A stretch of 64,000 nucleotides of DNA from Henricia sp. BOLD:AAB3569 (taxonomy: Eukaryota; Echinodermata; Asteroidea; Spinulosida; Echinasteridae). The DNA is taken from the NCBI GenBank assembly GCA_037783545.1, contig JBBELK010000684.1, positions 372,001-436,000 on the forward strand. The letters are read 5' to 3'. A program made the position numbers and the translations under genes. The notes beneath the pieces are model-generated. The model ran no database searches and was not told the origin of the DNA. It saw only the letters and a program-made list of their open reading frames with translations. Below, piece after piece: positions 1 to 10,740 of the stretch (position 1 is the first letter of the stretch; every line of letters starts with the position of its first letter).

Positions 1-1432
1 CATATATGGTGTTCGGGATGACCTTTGTTAGTGATCGTATATGAAGAAATCACGATCGTATGTCAAACGGTCGAGTTTTTATCGATTTTTAAATATCGAA
101 TTTTATTACATGCCCCTTTAATCTGACATGTAGGGAAGGTCAAAGGTGTTGATATATGTTTGGATACCCCACCCTAGTCGAAATGTAACACAGTTGACCC
201 CATCGTGATATATTGTACCCCTTTCAAATGGCAAGGCAAAATCTGTTTGACCAACAGGAAACGAGGTCAAAGGTCAAGCCGTGTGCGCATCTTAAAGACA
301 TTTGTTAGTGATCGTATATGCAGAAGGAATCAATTTCGTAGGTCAAACGGTAGATTTTGTATTGATTTTTAAATATTTAATTACGTAATCATCTTGTCGC
401 TAGAGGGCGCTATTTCGTACGATGACGTCATCTCTTATATTTTTGGAAAGCTTAAGGGCCTCTGATAATAACACCATTGACCCTATCTCAATACCTCCTA
501 CCACTTTCAAACTAAGGGCCACTTCCGGTTTCGACCGGAAATGAGCAAGGTCAAAGGTCACGACCATATTTTTTGGATACACCACCCTAGGTCTAAGTGT
601 AATACAGTTGACCACATCCAGATATCTTGTACCACTTTCAAATGGCAAGGCAAAATCTGTTTGACCAATAGGAAACGAGGTCCAAGGTCAAGGGGTGTGC
701 GCATCTCAAAGACCCTTGTTAATCATCGTATATGGCGAAGGAATCAAGATCGTAGGTCAAACGGTTGATTTTGTATTGATTTTCCAATATTTCATTACGT
801 AATCATCTTGTCGCTAGAGGGCGCTATTTCGTACGATGACGTCATCACTTATATTTTTGGAAAGCTTAAGGGCCTCTGGTAATAACACCATTGACCCTAT
901 CTCAATACCTCCTTTCACTTTCAAACTAAGGGCCACTTCCTGTTTCGACCGGAAGTGAGCAAGGTCAAAGGTCACCAACATATTTTTTACATACCCCACC
1001 CTAGTCGAAGTGTAACACAAGTGACTTTGTCCAAATATCTTGCACCACTTTCAAATGGCAAGGCAAAATCTGTTTGACCAATAGGAAACAAGGTCAAAGG
1101 TCAAGGCGTGTGCGCATCTTAAAGACTTTTGTTAGTCATCGTATATGGCGAAGGAATCAAGATCGTAGGTCAAACGGTTGAATTTTTATTGATTTTTGAA
1201 TATTTAATTTATTAAACTTCATACCCCTTTAATCTGACACGTGATGACGTCATCATGACGTCATTAGTACTGTGCACAACTTCACATAGTGACCAATGTC
1301 CATGTAAAGTTTAAAGTCAATCATGAATGTGCAAGTGCCCGAAATAGCGTCTGAAAAAAGTGGAAGAAGGAAAAGTAAAAAAAAAAATCTTAACGAAAAC
1401 AAAGGCTGTTCCGACCGTATCGGAACAGCCAA
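1..1432 (-). repeat. Array unit 1 (cut by window edge)
   Basis: The window starts just inside the unit, in the TATATGGTGTTCGGGATGACC stretch that follows the terminal hairpin elsewhere. It contains three to four subrepeats of about 0.4 kb and ends with the hairpin at 1404-1430 (11-bp stem, 5-nt loop). AA and then CTAG at 1433 mark the joint to the next unit. Confidence 0.75.
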
Positions 1433-2521
1433 CTAGAAATGTGTTCGTTGTAAACGAACACATGGCTGTTCCCCTCCTTTTTATAAACATATATGGTGTT
1501 CGGGATGACCTTTGTTAGTGATCGTATATGAAGAAATCACGATCGTACGTCAAACGGTTGAGTTTTTATCGATTTTTAAATATTGAATATTATTACATGC
1601 CCCTTTAATCTGACATGTAGGGAAGGTCAAAGGTGTTGCTATATGTTTGGATACCCCACCCTAGTCGAAGTGTAACACAGTTAACCCCATCGTGATATAT
1701 TGCACCCCTTTCAAATGGCAAGGCAAAATCTGTTTGACCAATAGGAAACGAGGTCCAAGGTCAAGGGGTGTGCGCATCTCAAAGACCTTTGTTAGTCATC
1801 GTATATGGCGAAGGAATCAAGATCGTAGGTCAAACGGTTGATTTTTTATTGATTTTCCAATATTTCATTACGTAATCATCTTGTCGCTAGAGGGCGCTAT
1901 TTCGTACGATGACGTCATCACTTATATTTTTGGAAAGCTTAGGGGCCTCTGGTAATAACACCATTGACCCCATCTCAATACCTCCTTTCACTTTCAAACT
2001 AAGGGCCACTTCCGTTTTCGACCGGAAGTGAGCAAGGTCAAAGGTCACAAAAATATTTTTTAGATACCCCGCCCTAGTCGAAGTGTAACACAAGTGACTT
2101 TGTCCAAATATCTTGCACCACTTTCAAATGGCAAGGCAAAATCTGTTTGACCAATAGGAAACGAGGTCAAAGGTCAAGGGGTGTGCGCATCTCAAAGACC
2201 TTTGTTAGTCATCGTATATGCCGAAGGAATCAAGATCGTAGGTCAAACGGTTGATTTTTTATTGATTTTTGAATATTTAATTTATTAAACTTCATACCCC
2301 TTTAATCTGACACGTGATGACGTCATCATGACGTCATTAGTACTGTGCACAACTTCACATAGTGACCAATGTCCATGTGAAGTTTGAAGTCAATCATGAA
2401 TGTGCAAGTGCCCGAAAAAGCGTCTGAAAAAAGTGGAAGAAGGAAAATAATAAAAAAAAAAAAATAAAAAAAAAATCTTAACGAAAACAAAGGCTGTTCC
2501 CAACCGTGTGGGAACAGCCAA
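1433..2521 (-). repeat. Array unit 2
   Basis: 1089 bp from CTAG at 1433 to the A before CTAG at 2522. It keeps both terminal hairpins: the TGTTCGTTG / AACGAACA hairpin just after 1433, and GGCTGTTCCCA / TGGGAACAGCC at 2492-2519, whose stem differs from most copies at one base pair with both sides changed. Confidence 0.75.
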
Positions 2522-4616
2522 CTAGACCTGTGTTCGTTCTTGACAACGAACACATGGCTGTTCCCCTCCTTTTTATAAACATATATGGTGTTCGGGATGA
2601 CCTTTGTTAGTGATCGTATATGAAGAAATCACGATCGTATGTCAAACGGTTGAGTTTTTATCGATTTTTAAATATTGAATATTATTACATGCCCCTTTAA
2701 TCTGACATGTAGGGAAGGTCAAAGGTGTTGCTATATGTTTGGATACCCCACCCTAGTCGAAGTGTAACACAGTTGACCCCATCGTGATATATTGTACCCC
2801 TTTCAAATGGCAAGGCAAAATCTGTTTGACCAATAGGAAACGAGGTCAAAGGTCAAGCCATGTGCGCATCTTAAAGACATTTGTTAGTGATCGTATATGC
2901 AGAAGGAATCAAATTTGTAGGTCAAACGGTAGATTTTGTATTGATTTTTGAATATTTAATTACGTAATCATCTTGTCGCTAGAGGGCGCTATTTCGTACG
3001 ATGACGTCATCACTTATATTTTTGGAAAGCTTAAGGGCCTCTGGTAATAACACCACTGACCCTATCTCAATACCTCCTTTCACTTTCAAACTAAGGGCCA
3101 CTTCCGTTTTCGACCGGAAGTGAGCAAGGTCAAAGGTCACGGCCATATTTTTTGGATACACCACCCTAGGTCCAAGTGTAATACAGTTGACCACATCCAG
3201 ATATCTTGTACCACTTTCAAATGGCAAGGCAAAATCTGTTAGACCAATAGGAAACGAGGTCAAAGGTCAAGGGGTGTGCGCATCTCAAAGACCCTTGTTA
3301 GTCATCGTATATGGCGAAGGAATCAAGATCGTAGGTCAAACGGTTGATTTTTTAATGATTGTTGAATATTTAATTTATTAAACTTCATGCCCGTTTAATC
3401 TGACACGTGATGACGTCATCATGACGTCATTAGTACTGTGCACAACTTCACATAGTGACCAATGTCCATGTGAAGTTTGAAGTCAACCATTGTTCCTGTT
3501 TCCTTGGAGTGCACAGTCAATAAGACGCCTGTGTATACGCGAAATAATCATTCTCCAGTTTCCTCGCAGTGCACAGTCAATAGGCCATTGCCTGTGTACA
3601 AACAAAATACGTATTATCCAGTTTCCTCGAAGTACACAGTCAATGGGCCATTGCCTGTGTACAACCAAAATACGTATTTTCATGTTTCCTCGCAGTGCAC
3701 AGTCAATAGGCCATTGCCTGTGTACAAACAAAATACGTATTATCCCGTTTCCTCGAAGTACACAGTCAATGGGCCATTGCCTGTGTACAACCAAAATACG
3801 TATTTTCATGTTTCCTCGCAGTGCACAGTCAATAGGCCATTGCCTGTGTACAAACAAAATACGTATTATCCCGTTCCCTCGAAGTACACAGTCAATGGGC
3901 CATTGCCTGTGTACAACCAAAATACGTATTATCCCGTTCCCTTGAAGTACACAGTCAATGGGCCATTGCCTGTGTACAACCAAAATACGTATTATCTCGT
4001 TTCCTCGAAGTACACAGTCAATGGGCATTGCCTGTGTACAACCAAAATACGTATTTTCATGTTTCCTCGAAGTGCACAGTCAATAGGCCATTGCCTGTGT
4101 ACAAGTGAAATACTCAATTTCACGTTTCCCTATTAGTAGTGCACAGTCTATATAGCCCAATTCCGGTTTCAACCGGACGTGAGCAAGGTCAAAGGTCACC
4201 GCCATATTTTTTGGATACCCCACCCTAGTCGAAGTGTAACACAGTTGACCCCATCTTGATATCTTGTACCACTTTCAAATGACAAGGCAAAATCTGTTTG
4301 ACCAATAGGAAACGAGGTCCAAGGTCAAGGGGTGTGCGCATCTCAAAGACCCTTGTTAGTCATCGTATATGGCGAAGGAATCAAGATCGTAGGTCCAACG
4401 GTTGATTTTTTAATGATTTTTGAATATTTAATTTATTAAACTTCATGCCCCTTTAATCTGACACGTGATGACGTCATAATGACGTCATTAGTACTGTGCA
4501 CAACTTCACATAGTGACCAATGTCCATGTGAAGTTTGAAGTCAATCATGAATGGGCAAGTGCCCGAAAAAGCGTCTGAAAAAAGTGGAAGAAGAAAAAGA
4601 AAAAAGAAAAAAAAAA
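2522..4616 (-). repeat. Array unit 3, enlarged by a minisatellite
   Basis: 2095 bp, the longest unit. It has the usual subrepeats, but a 63-bp minisatellite (3480-4140) and a second set of subrepeats have been added after the first CRE block. The GGCTGTTCC hairpin is missing at its end; only an A-rich run precedes CTAG at 4617. Confidence 0.75.
3480..4140. repeat. 63-bp minisatellite with 126-bp higher-order period
   Basis: About ten units of 63 bp (for example, ACGTATT recurs at 3609, 3672 and 3735). Two versions alternate at first: one with TCGAAGTACACAGTCAATGGG, the other with TCGCAGTGCACAGTCAATAGG, giving a 126-bp period; the last units are all of the first type. The unit has no stop codon in several frames on both strands, which explains long open frames here (for example 3477-4136 plus, 3483-4028 minus). 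I see no start context or splice signal that would make them genes. Confidence 0.85.
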
Positions 4617-5643
4617 CTAGAAATGTGTTCGTTGAAAACGAACACATGGCTGTTCCCCTCCTTTTTATAAACATATGTGGTGTTCGGGATGACCTTTGTT
4701 AGTGATTGTATATGAAGAAATCACGATCGTATGTCAAACGGTTGAGTTTTTATCGATTTTTAAATATTGAATATTATTACATGCCACTTTAATCTGACAT
4801 GTAGGGAAGGTCAAAGGTGTTGCTATATGTTTGGATACCCCACCCTAGTCGAAGTGTAACACAGTTGACCCCATCGTGATATATTGTACCCCTTTCAAAT
4901 GGCAAGGCAAAATCTGTTTGACCAATAGGAAACGAGGTCAAAGGTCAAGCCATGTGCGCATCTTAAAGACATTTGTTAGTGATCGTATATGCAGAAGGAA
5001 TCAAATTTGTAGGTCAAACGGTAGATTTTTTATTGATTTTTGAATATTTAATTACGTAATCATCTTGTCGCTAGAGGGCGCTATTTCCTACGATGACGTC
5101 ATCACTTATATTTTTGGAAAGCTTAAGGGCCTCTGGTAATAACACCATTGATCCTATCTCAATACCTCCTTTCACTTTCAAACTAAGGGCCACTTCCGTT
5201 TTCGACCGGAAGTGAGCAAGGTCAAAGGTCACAAAAATATTTTTTAGATACCCCACCCTAGTCGAAGTGTAACACAAGTGACTTTGTCCAAATATCTTGC
5301 ACCACTTTCAAATGGCAAGGCAAAATCTGTTAGACCAATAGGAAACGAGGTCAAAGGTCAAGGGGTGTGCGCATCTCAAAGACCTTTGTTAGTCATCGTA
5401 TATGCCGAAGGAATCAAGATCGTAGGTCAAACGGTTGATTTTTTTATTGATTTCTGAATATTTAATTTATTAAACTTCATGCCCCTTTAATCTGACACGT
5501 GATGACGTCATCATGACGTCATTAGTACTGTGCACTAATTCACATAGTGACCAATGTCCATGTGAAGTTTGAAGTCAATCATGAATGTGCAAGTGCCCGA
5601 AAAAGCGTCTGAAAAAAGTGGAAGAAGGAAAAGAATAAAAAAA
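4617..5643 (-). repeat. Array unit 4
   Basis: 1027 bp between CTAG at 4617 and CTAG at 5644. It is close in sequence to unit 2 and lacks the GGCTGTTCC hairpin at the A-rich end. Confidence 0.75.
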
Positions 5644-7068
5644 CTAGACCTGTGTTCGTTCTTGACAACGAACACATGGCTGTTCCCTTCCTTTTTATGA
5701 ACATGTGTGGTGTTCGAGACGACCTATTATCACCTATGTTGTTATATTTAACTATTTAATCATCTTGTCCCAAGAGAGCGCTATTTTATACGATGACGTC
5801 ATCACTCACATTTTGGAAAGCTTGAGGCCCTTTGACATTAACACCCTTGACCCCGTATTTATACCCTCTACCATTTTCACACTAAAGGCCACTTCCCGTT
5901 TCGACCGGAAGTGAGCAAGGTCAAAGGTCACCAACCTATTTTTTAGATACCCCACCCTAGTTGAAGTGTAACACAACTGACCTCGTCCAAATATCTTGCA
6001 CCACTTTCAAATGGCAAGGCAAGATCTGTTTGACCAATAGGAAACGAGGTCAAGGGTCAAGGCGTGTGCACATTTTAAAGACCTTTGTTAGTCATCGTAT
6101 ATGGCGAAGGAATCAAGATCGTAGGTCAAACGGTTGATTTTGTATTGATTTTTTAATGTCTAATTTATTAAACATCATGCCCCTTTAATCTGACACGTGA
6201 TGACGTCATCATAACGTAATCAGTTAAAGACCTTTGTTAGTTATTGTATATGGCGCAGGAATCAAGATAGTAGCTAAAATGGTTGATTTCTTACGGAATT
6301 TTTATATCCCATTTATTTTATTTGATGCCCCTTTAATCTGACACGTGATGACGTCATTATGACGTCATTAGTGAAAGACCTTTGTTAGTGATCATATTTG
6401 GCGCAGGAATCAAGATCGTAGCTCAAACGGTTGATTTTTTATTGATTTTTTATATTTCATTTATCTGTTTTCATGCCCCTTTAATCTGACATGTGATGAC
6501 GTCGTCCTGACGTCATCATTTAAAGACATTTATTAGTGGTCGTATATGGCGCAGGAATGAAGATCATAGCTCAAACGGTTGATTTGTTATTGATTTTTGA
6601 ACATTTAATTTTATCAAATACCCCTTTAATCTAACACATTGAGCAAGGTCAAAGGTCGCCACCATATTTTTTGGATACCCCACCCTAGTCGAAGTGTAAC
6701 ACAATTGACCCCGTCCAAATATCTTGTACCACTTTCAAATGACAAGGCAACATCTGTTTGACCAATAGGAAACAAGGTCAAAGGTCAAGGCGTGTGCGCA
6801 TCTTAAAGACATTTGTTAGTCATCATATATGGCGAAGGAATCAAGTTCGTATGTCAAACGGTTGATTTTATATTGATTTTTGAATATTTAATTTATTAAA
6901 CTTCATGCCCCTTTAATCTGACACGTGATGACGTCATCATGACGTCATTAGTAGTGTGCACAACTTCACATAGTGACTAATGTCCATGTGAAGTTTGAAG
7001 TCAATCATGAATGTGCAAGTGCCCGAAATAGCGTCTGAAAAAAGTGGAAGAAGGAAAAGAAAAAAAGA
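5644..7068 (-). repeat. Array unit 5, divergent
   Basis: 1425 bp. The middle part (about 5710-6640) is clearly more diverged than the other units and includes short, degenerate subrepeats of about 130 bp, each with a CRE-like TGACGTCA or a mutated form. It looks like an older copy. Confidence 0.7.
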
Positions 7069-7965
7069 CTAGACCTGTGTTCGTTCTTGACAACGAACAC
7101 ATGGCTGTTCCCCTCCTTTTTATAAACATATATGGTGTTCGGGATGACCATTGTTAGTTACGGTATATGAAGAAATCACGATCGTAGGTCAAACGGTTGA
7201 GTTGTTATCGATTTCTAAATATTGAATATTATTACATGCCCCTTTAATCTGACATGTAGGGAAGGTCAAAGGTGTTGCTATATGTTTGGATACCCCACGC
7301 TAGTCGAAGTGTAACACAGTTGACCCCATCGTGATATATTGTACCCCTTTCAAATGGCAAGGCAAAATCTGTTTGACCAATAGGAAACGAGGTCAAAGGT
7401 CAAGCCATGTGCGCATCTTAAAGACATTTGTTAGTGATCGTATATGCAGAAGGAATCAAATTCGTAGGTCAAACGGTTGATTTTTTATTGATTTTCCAAT
7501 ATTTCATTACGTAATCATCTTGTCGCTAGAGGGCGCTATTTCGTACGATGACGTCACCACTTATATTTTTGGAAAGCTTAAGGGCCTCTGATAATAACGC
7601 CATTGACCCCATCTCAATACCTCCTACCACTTTCAAATGGCAAGGCAAAATCTGTTTGACCAATAGGAAACGAGGTCCAAGGTCAAGGGGTGTGCGCATC
7701 TCAAAGACCCTTGTTAATCATCGTATATGGCGAAGGAATTAAGATCGTAGGTTAAACGGTTGATTTTTTATTGATTTTTGAATATTTAATTTATTAAACT
7801 TTATGCCCCTTTAATCTGACACGTGATGACGTCATCATGACGTCATTAGTACTGTGCACTAATTCACATAGTGACCAATGTCTATGTGAAGTTTGAAGTC
7901 AATCATTAATGTGCAAGTGCCCGAAAAAGCGTCTGAAAAAAGTGGAAGAAGAAAAAGAAAAAAAA
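7069..7965 (-). repeat. Array unit 6, shortest
   Basis: 897 bp. It lacks the segment holding the inverted CTTCCGG/CCGGAAG pair, so the CTCF-like/CRE block (7520-7560) is joined directly to the TTTCAAATGGCAAGG block. This is probably an internal deletion by recombination between subrepeats. Confidence 0.7.
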
Positions 7966-8419
7966 CTAGACCTGTGTTCGTTCTTGACAACGAACACATG
8001 GCTGTTCCCCTCCTTTTTATAAACATATGTGGTCTTCGGGATGACCTTTGTTAGTGATTGTATATGAAGAAATCACGATCGTATGTCAAACGGTTGAGTT
8101 TTTATCGATTTTTAAATATTGAATATTATTACATGCCCCTTTAATCTGACATGTAGGGAAGGTCAAAGGTGTTGCTATATGTTTGGATACCCCACCCTAG
8201 TCGAAGTGTAACACAGTTGACCCCATCGTGATATATTGTACCCCTTTCAAATGGCAAGGCAAAATCTGTTTGACCAATAGGAAACGAGGTCAAAGGTCAA
8301 GCCATGTGCGCATCTTAAAGACATTTGTTAGTGATCGTATATGCAGAAGGAATCAAATTTGTAGGTCAAACGGTAGATTTTTTATTGATTTTTGAATATT
8401 TAATTACGTAATCATCTTG

Positions 8420-8433
8420 TCGCTAGAGGGCGC
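8420..8433 (+). promoter_or_regulatory. CTCF-like core (exemplar)
   Basis: TCGCTAGAGGGCGC matches the animal CTCF core CCASYAGRKGGCRS at 12 of 14 positions. It is repeated beside a CRE in nearly every subrepeat of this family. It is a motif match only. Confidence 0.35.
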
Positions 8434-8951
8434 TATTTCGTACGATGACGTCATCACTTATATTTTTGGAAAGCTTAAGGGCCTCTGGTAATAACACCAT
8501 TGACCCTATCTCAATACCTCCTACCACTTTCAAACTAAGGGCAACTTCCGGTTTCGACCGGAAGTGAGCAAGGTCAAAGGTCACGGCCATATTTTTTGGA
8601 TACACCACCCTAGGTCCAAGTGTAATACAGTTGACCACATCCAGATATCTTGTACCACTTTCAATTGGCAAGGCAAAATCTGTTAGACCAATAGGAAACG
8701 AGGTCAAAGGTCAAGCCCTGTGCGCATCTTAAAGACATTTGTTAGTGATCGTATATGCCACAGGAATCAAGATCGTAGGTCAAACAGTTGATTTTTTATT
8801 GATTTTTGAATATTTAATTACGTAATCATCTTGTCGGTAGAGGGCGCTATTTCGTAAGATGACGTCATCACTTATATTTTCGGAAAGCTTAAGGGCCTCT
8901 GGTAACCATTGACCCTATCTCAATACCTCCTACCACTTTCAAACTAAGGGC

Positions 8952-8992
8952 CACTTCCGGTTTCGACCGGAAGTGAGCAAGGTCAAAGGTCA
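8952..8992 (+). promoter_or_regulatory. Inverted ETS-type pair plus AGGTCA DR1 (exemplar)
   Basis: CACTTCCGG and CCGGAAGTG face each other across TTTCGA (8952-8975). Then, after a short spacer, AGGTCA-A-AGGTCA at 8980-8992 is a perfect direct repeat with one-base spacing, the DR1 layout recognised by RXR/HNF4/COUP-type nuclear receptors. The block recurs in most array units and in the 51-54 kb insertion. The motif match is direct; binding is inference. Confidence 0.5.
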
Positions 8993-9262
8993 CCAACATA
9001 TTTTTTAGATACCCCACCCTAGTCGAAGTGTAACACAAGTGACTTTGTCCAAATATCTTGCACCACTTTCAAATGGCAAGGCAAAATCTGTTTGACCAAT
9101 AGGAAACGAGGTCAAAGGTCAAGGGGTGTGCGCATCTCAAAGACCTTTGTTAGTCATCGTATATGCCGAAGGAATCAAGATCGTAGGTCAAACGGTTGAT
9201 TTGTTATTGATTTTTGAATATTTAATTTATTAAACTTCATGCCCCTTTAATCTGACACGTGA

Positions 9263-9281
9263 TGACGTCATCATGACGTCA
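9263..9281 (+). promoter_or_regulatory. Paired CRE palindromes (exemplar)
   Basis: Two perfect TGACGTCA palindromes at 9263-9270 and 9274-9281, eleven bases apart (about one helical turn). The pair recurs at the same place in the units, and a third CRE lies in each GATGACGTCATC block beside the CTCF-like core. TGACGTCA is the CREB/ATF consensus; activity is untested. Confidence 0.5.
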
Positions 9282-9429
9282 TTAGTACTGTGCACAACTT
9301 CACATAGTGACCAATGTCCATGTGAAGTTTGAAGTCAATCATCAATGTGCAAGTGTCCGAAATAGCGTCTGAAAAAAGTGGAAGAAGGAAAAGAATAAAA
9401 AAAAAAAAAAAAATCGTAACGAAAACAAA

Positions 9430-9723
9430 GGCTGTTCCGACCCGAATCGGAACAGCCAAAAAAAATCTTAACGAAAACAAAGGCTGTTCCGACCGTATCG
9501 GAACAGCCAAAAAAATCTTAACGAAAACAAAGGCTGTTCCGACCGAATCGGAACAGCCAAAAAAAAGGAATAAAAATCGTATCGAAAACAAAGGCTGTTC
9601 CAACTCGAGTCGGAACAGCCAAAAAAATCGTAACGAAAACAAAGGCTGTTCCGACCCGAATCGGAACAGCCAAAAAAAATCGTAACGAAAACAAAGGCTG
9701 TTCCGACCCGAATCGGAACAGCC
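9430..9723. repeat. Array of six hairpins
   Basis: Six copies of GGCTGTTCC...GGAACAGCC start at 9430, 9482, 9532, 9593, 9644 and 9696, separated by A-rich spacers containing CGTAACGAAAACAAA or the variant CTTAACGAAAACAAA. Most form an 11-bp stem with a 5-6 nt loop. The copy at 9593 has a different loop (AACTCGAGT). This is the expanded terminal hairpin of the element; single copies sit at 1404 and 2492, and two inverted copies at 51458. Confidence 0.85.
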
Positions 9724-9783
9724 AACAATGAAGTAGTGTACAAAAGGAGGTTATTGACACAAACCTCGTAAACAACTTTTCAT

Positions 9784-9999
9784 CTAGAGGTGAAGGTCGC
9801 CAGCGTGTTCATACACGTTGTATATATACACAGCGTGGCCCGGTGTGGTTATATTAGTTTTAGCTTGCGCTTGTGATCCTAGTCCTAGTATGGCGTAAAC
9901 ATAAGTTCTAAACGATTCGTTGATTCTAATGATTCCTTGTTCGGTAAATTGTCTCAGAACATCTTCGGAGACATAACAGATTTGTCGGGCCACCAGTCA
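9784..9999 (-). CDS. Small open frame of unknown function next to the array
   Basis: A minus-strand frame, open from a TGA near 9999 to a TAG at about 9784, gives about 70 residues with a protein-like composition, including QICYVSEDVLRQF and GHAVYIYNVYEHAGDLHL. It has no ATG; the first possible start is GTG at 9993, and I see no clear splice acceptor, so it could be an exon or a gene remnant. It sits in non-repetitive sequence immediately beyond the array. I do not recognise the family. Confidence 0.25.
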
Positions 10000-10195
10000 A
10001 GAGTGCACAAAAAGGCACAAAAAAGTCTGTATGAAAACTGCATTTTTAACAGGGTGATCGATTTATAAAATCTTGGAGGCAAGTGTGATGTTTTTTTAAA
10101 AACAAAGTAAATACTTTCAAGAAAATGTGTTCAAGGGGGAAAATCAAATTTGTCGAGAACCATACTGTACATCTACATGTACAAGTTAAAGGCAG

Positions 10196-10326
10196 AGGCT
10201 CGTCAGCAATGCGCGCGCGCCAAATTCGTGCCACGAAATACGCAGCTGCTCCATAGCCAAAGCATGGAGCTGCGTATTTCGTGGCACGAATTTGGCACAC
10301 GCGCATTGCCGAGTCTGTGCCTTTAA
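10196..10326. mobile_element. Palindromic MITE with TTAA flanks, copy 1
   Basis: A 123-bp element (10200-10322), bounded by TTAA on both sides, is almost wholly an inverted repeat: arms contain GCGCCAAATTCGTGCCACGA and its complement, with a short loop near CCATAGCCAAAGCATGG. Ends read AGGCAGAGG and CTGTGCCT. TTAA duplication is typical of piggyBac-type transposition. A second copy lies at 20635-20775. Confidence 0.75.
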
Positions 10327-10439
10327 TAGATAATTCAAATCGACTAGATTTCAATTACAGTGCATGACATGGCTTGGGATATAGGTTACAAAATTACCGG
10401 TGCTCTCTTTGGCCTTTTTCCATCCTCTCCCCCTCTATC

Positions 10440-10740
10440 CTTTGCCTCTCCAGCCTCCTCTTCCCTATCCTCGTCCTGCTCCTGCTCGTTTTCCTCGTCC
10501 TGCTCGTCCTGCTCGTCTTCCTCGTCTTCCTCGTCCTACTCGTCCTACTCGTCTTCCTCGTCCTGCTCGTCCTGCTCGTCCTCCTCGTCCTGCTCCATAG
10601 CCTCTTCCGCATCTGCCTCCCTATCATCCACCACAAGGTCTTCCTTTCCTGCCCCTACTACCATGTCTTCCGCATCATCGCCTCCTGCAACTCCTCCCTG
10701 GCTCAACTGATGCAAGAGCCAGGCAGCCTTCATACAAAAA
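10440..10740. repeat. CTCGTCCTG-type simple sequence
   Basis: A pyrimidine-rich stretch made of CTCGTC(CTG/TTC/CTA) nonamers. On the minus strand it reads as an acidic run (DEEDEQDEQDEEDE) preceded by residues beginning MKAAWLLHQLSQGGVAGGDD (start at 10733), interrupted by TAG within the repeat. It could be the end of an acidic protein exon, but simple sequence alone explains it. Confidence 0.6.

Larger units (their letters stand above)
1..9723 (-). mobile_element. Tandem array of Helentron-like elements
   Basis: Seven units lie head to tail. Unit joints share one layout: an AA or A-rich run, then CTAG, then a hairpin (TGTTCGTT ... AACGAACA), then GGCTGTTCCCCTCC and a TTTATAAACATATATGG stretch. 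Read on the minus strand each unit ends in a hairpin followed two or three bases later by CTAG, and begins with another hairpin (GGCTGTTCC...GGAACAGCC) and a T tract. The same element occurs in the opposite direction at 51458-54049, where an empty site fixes the ends and a TT target. Rolling-circle Helentrons are known for hairpin ends, TT insertion, internal tandem repeats, microsatellite tracts and tandem arrays; this fits, but no Rep/helicase gene is present, so the copies are non-autonomous. Other open frames here are by-products of the repeats. Confidence 0.7.
7966..9723 (-). repeat. Array unit 7, array terminus
   Basis: 1758 bp. It ends in six GGCTGTTCC hairpins instead of one (9430-9723) and is followed by AA and then unrelated sequence with no CTAG, so this is the outer edge of the array. 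Confidence 0.75.

Noticed and set aside
3477-4136. 219-codon plus-strand open frame with repeated KYTVNGPLPVYNQNTY blocks
   Set aside because: It is the 63-bp minisatellite; other frames on both strands are equally open and no start or splice context supports it.
9430-9457. Glucocorticoid response element
   Set aside because: TGTTCC and GGAACA are everted with about nine bases between, not the AGAACAnnnTGTTCT inverted layout.
9418-9723. CRISPR-like array (repeats with spacers)
   Set aside because: The spacers are nearly identical A-rich sequence, the repeat is a hairpin element end, and the genome is animal.
9271-9775. Several overlapping frames with repeated CSDRIGTAK or FFGCSDS segments
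   Set aside because: These are readings of the six-hairpin array and its A tracts.
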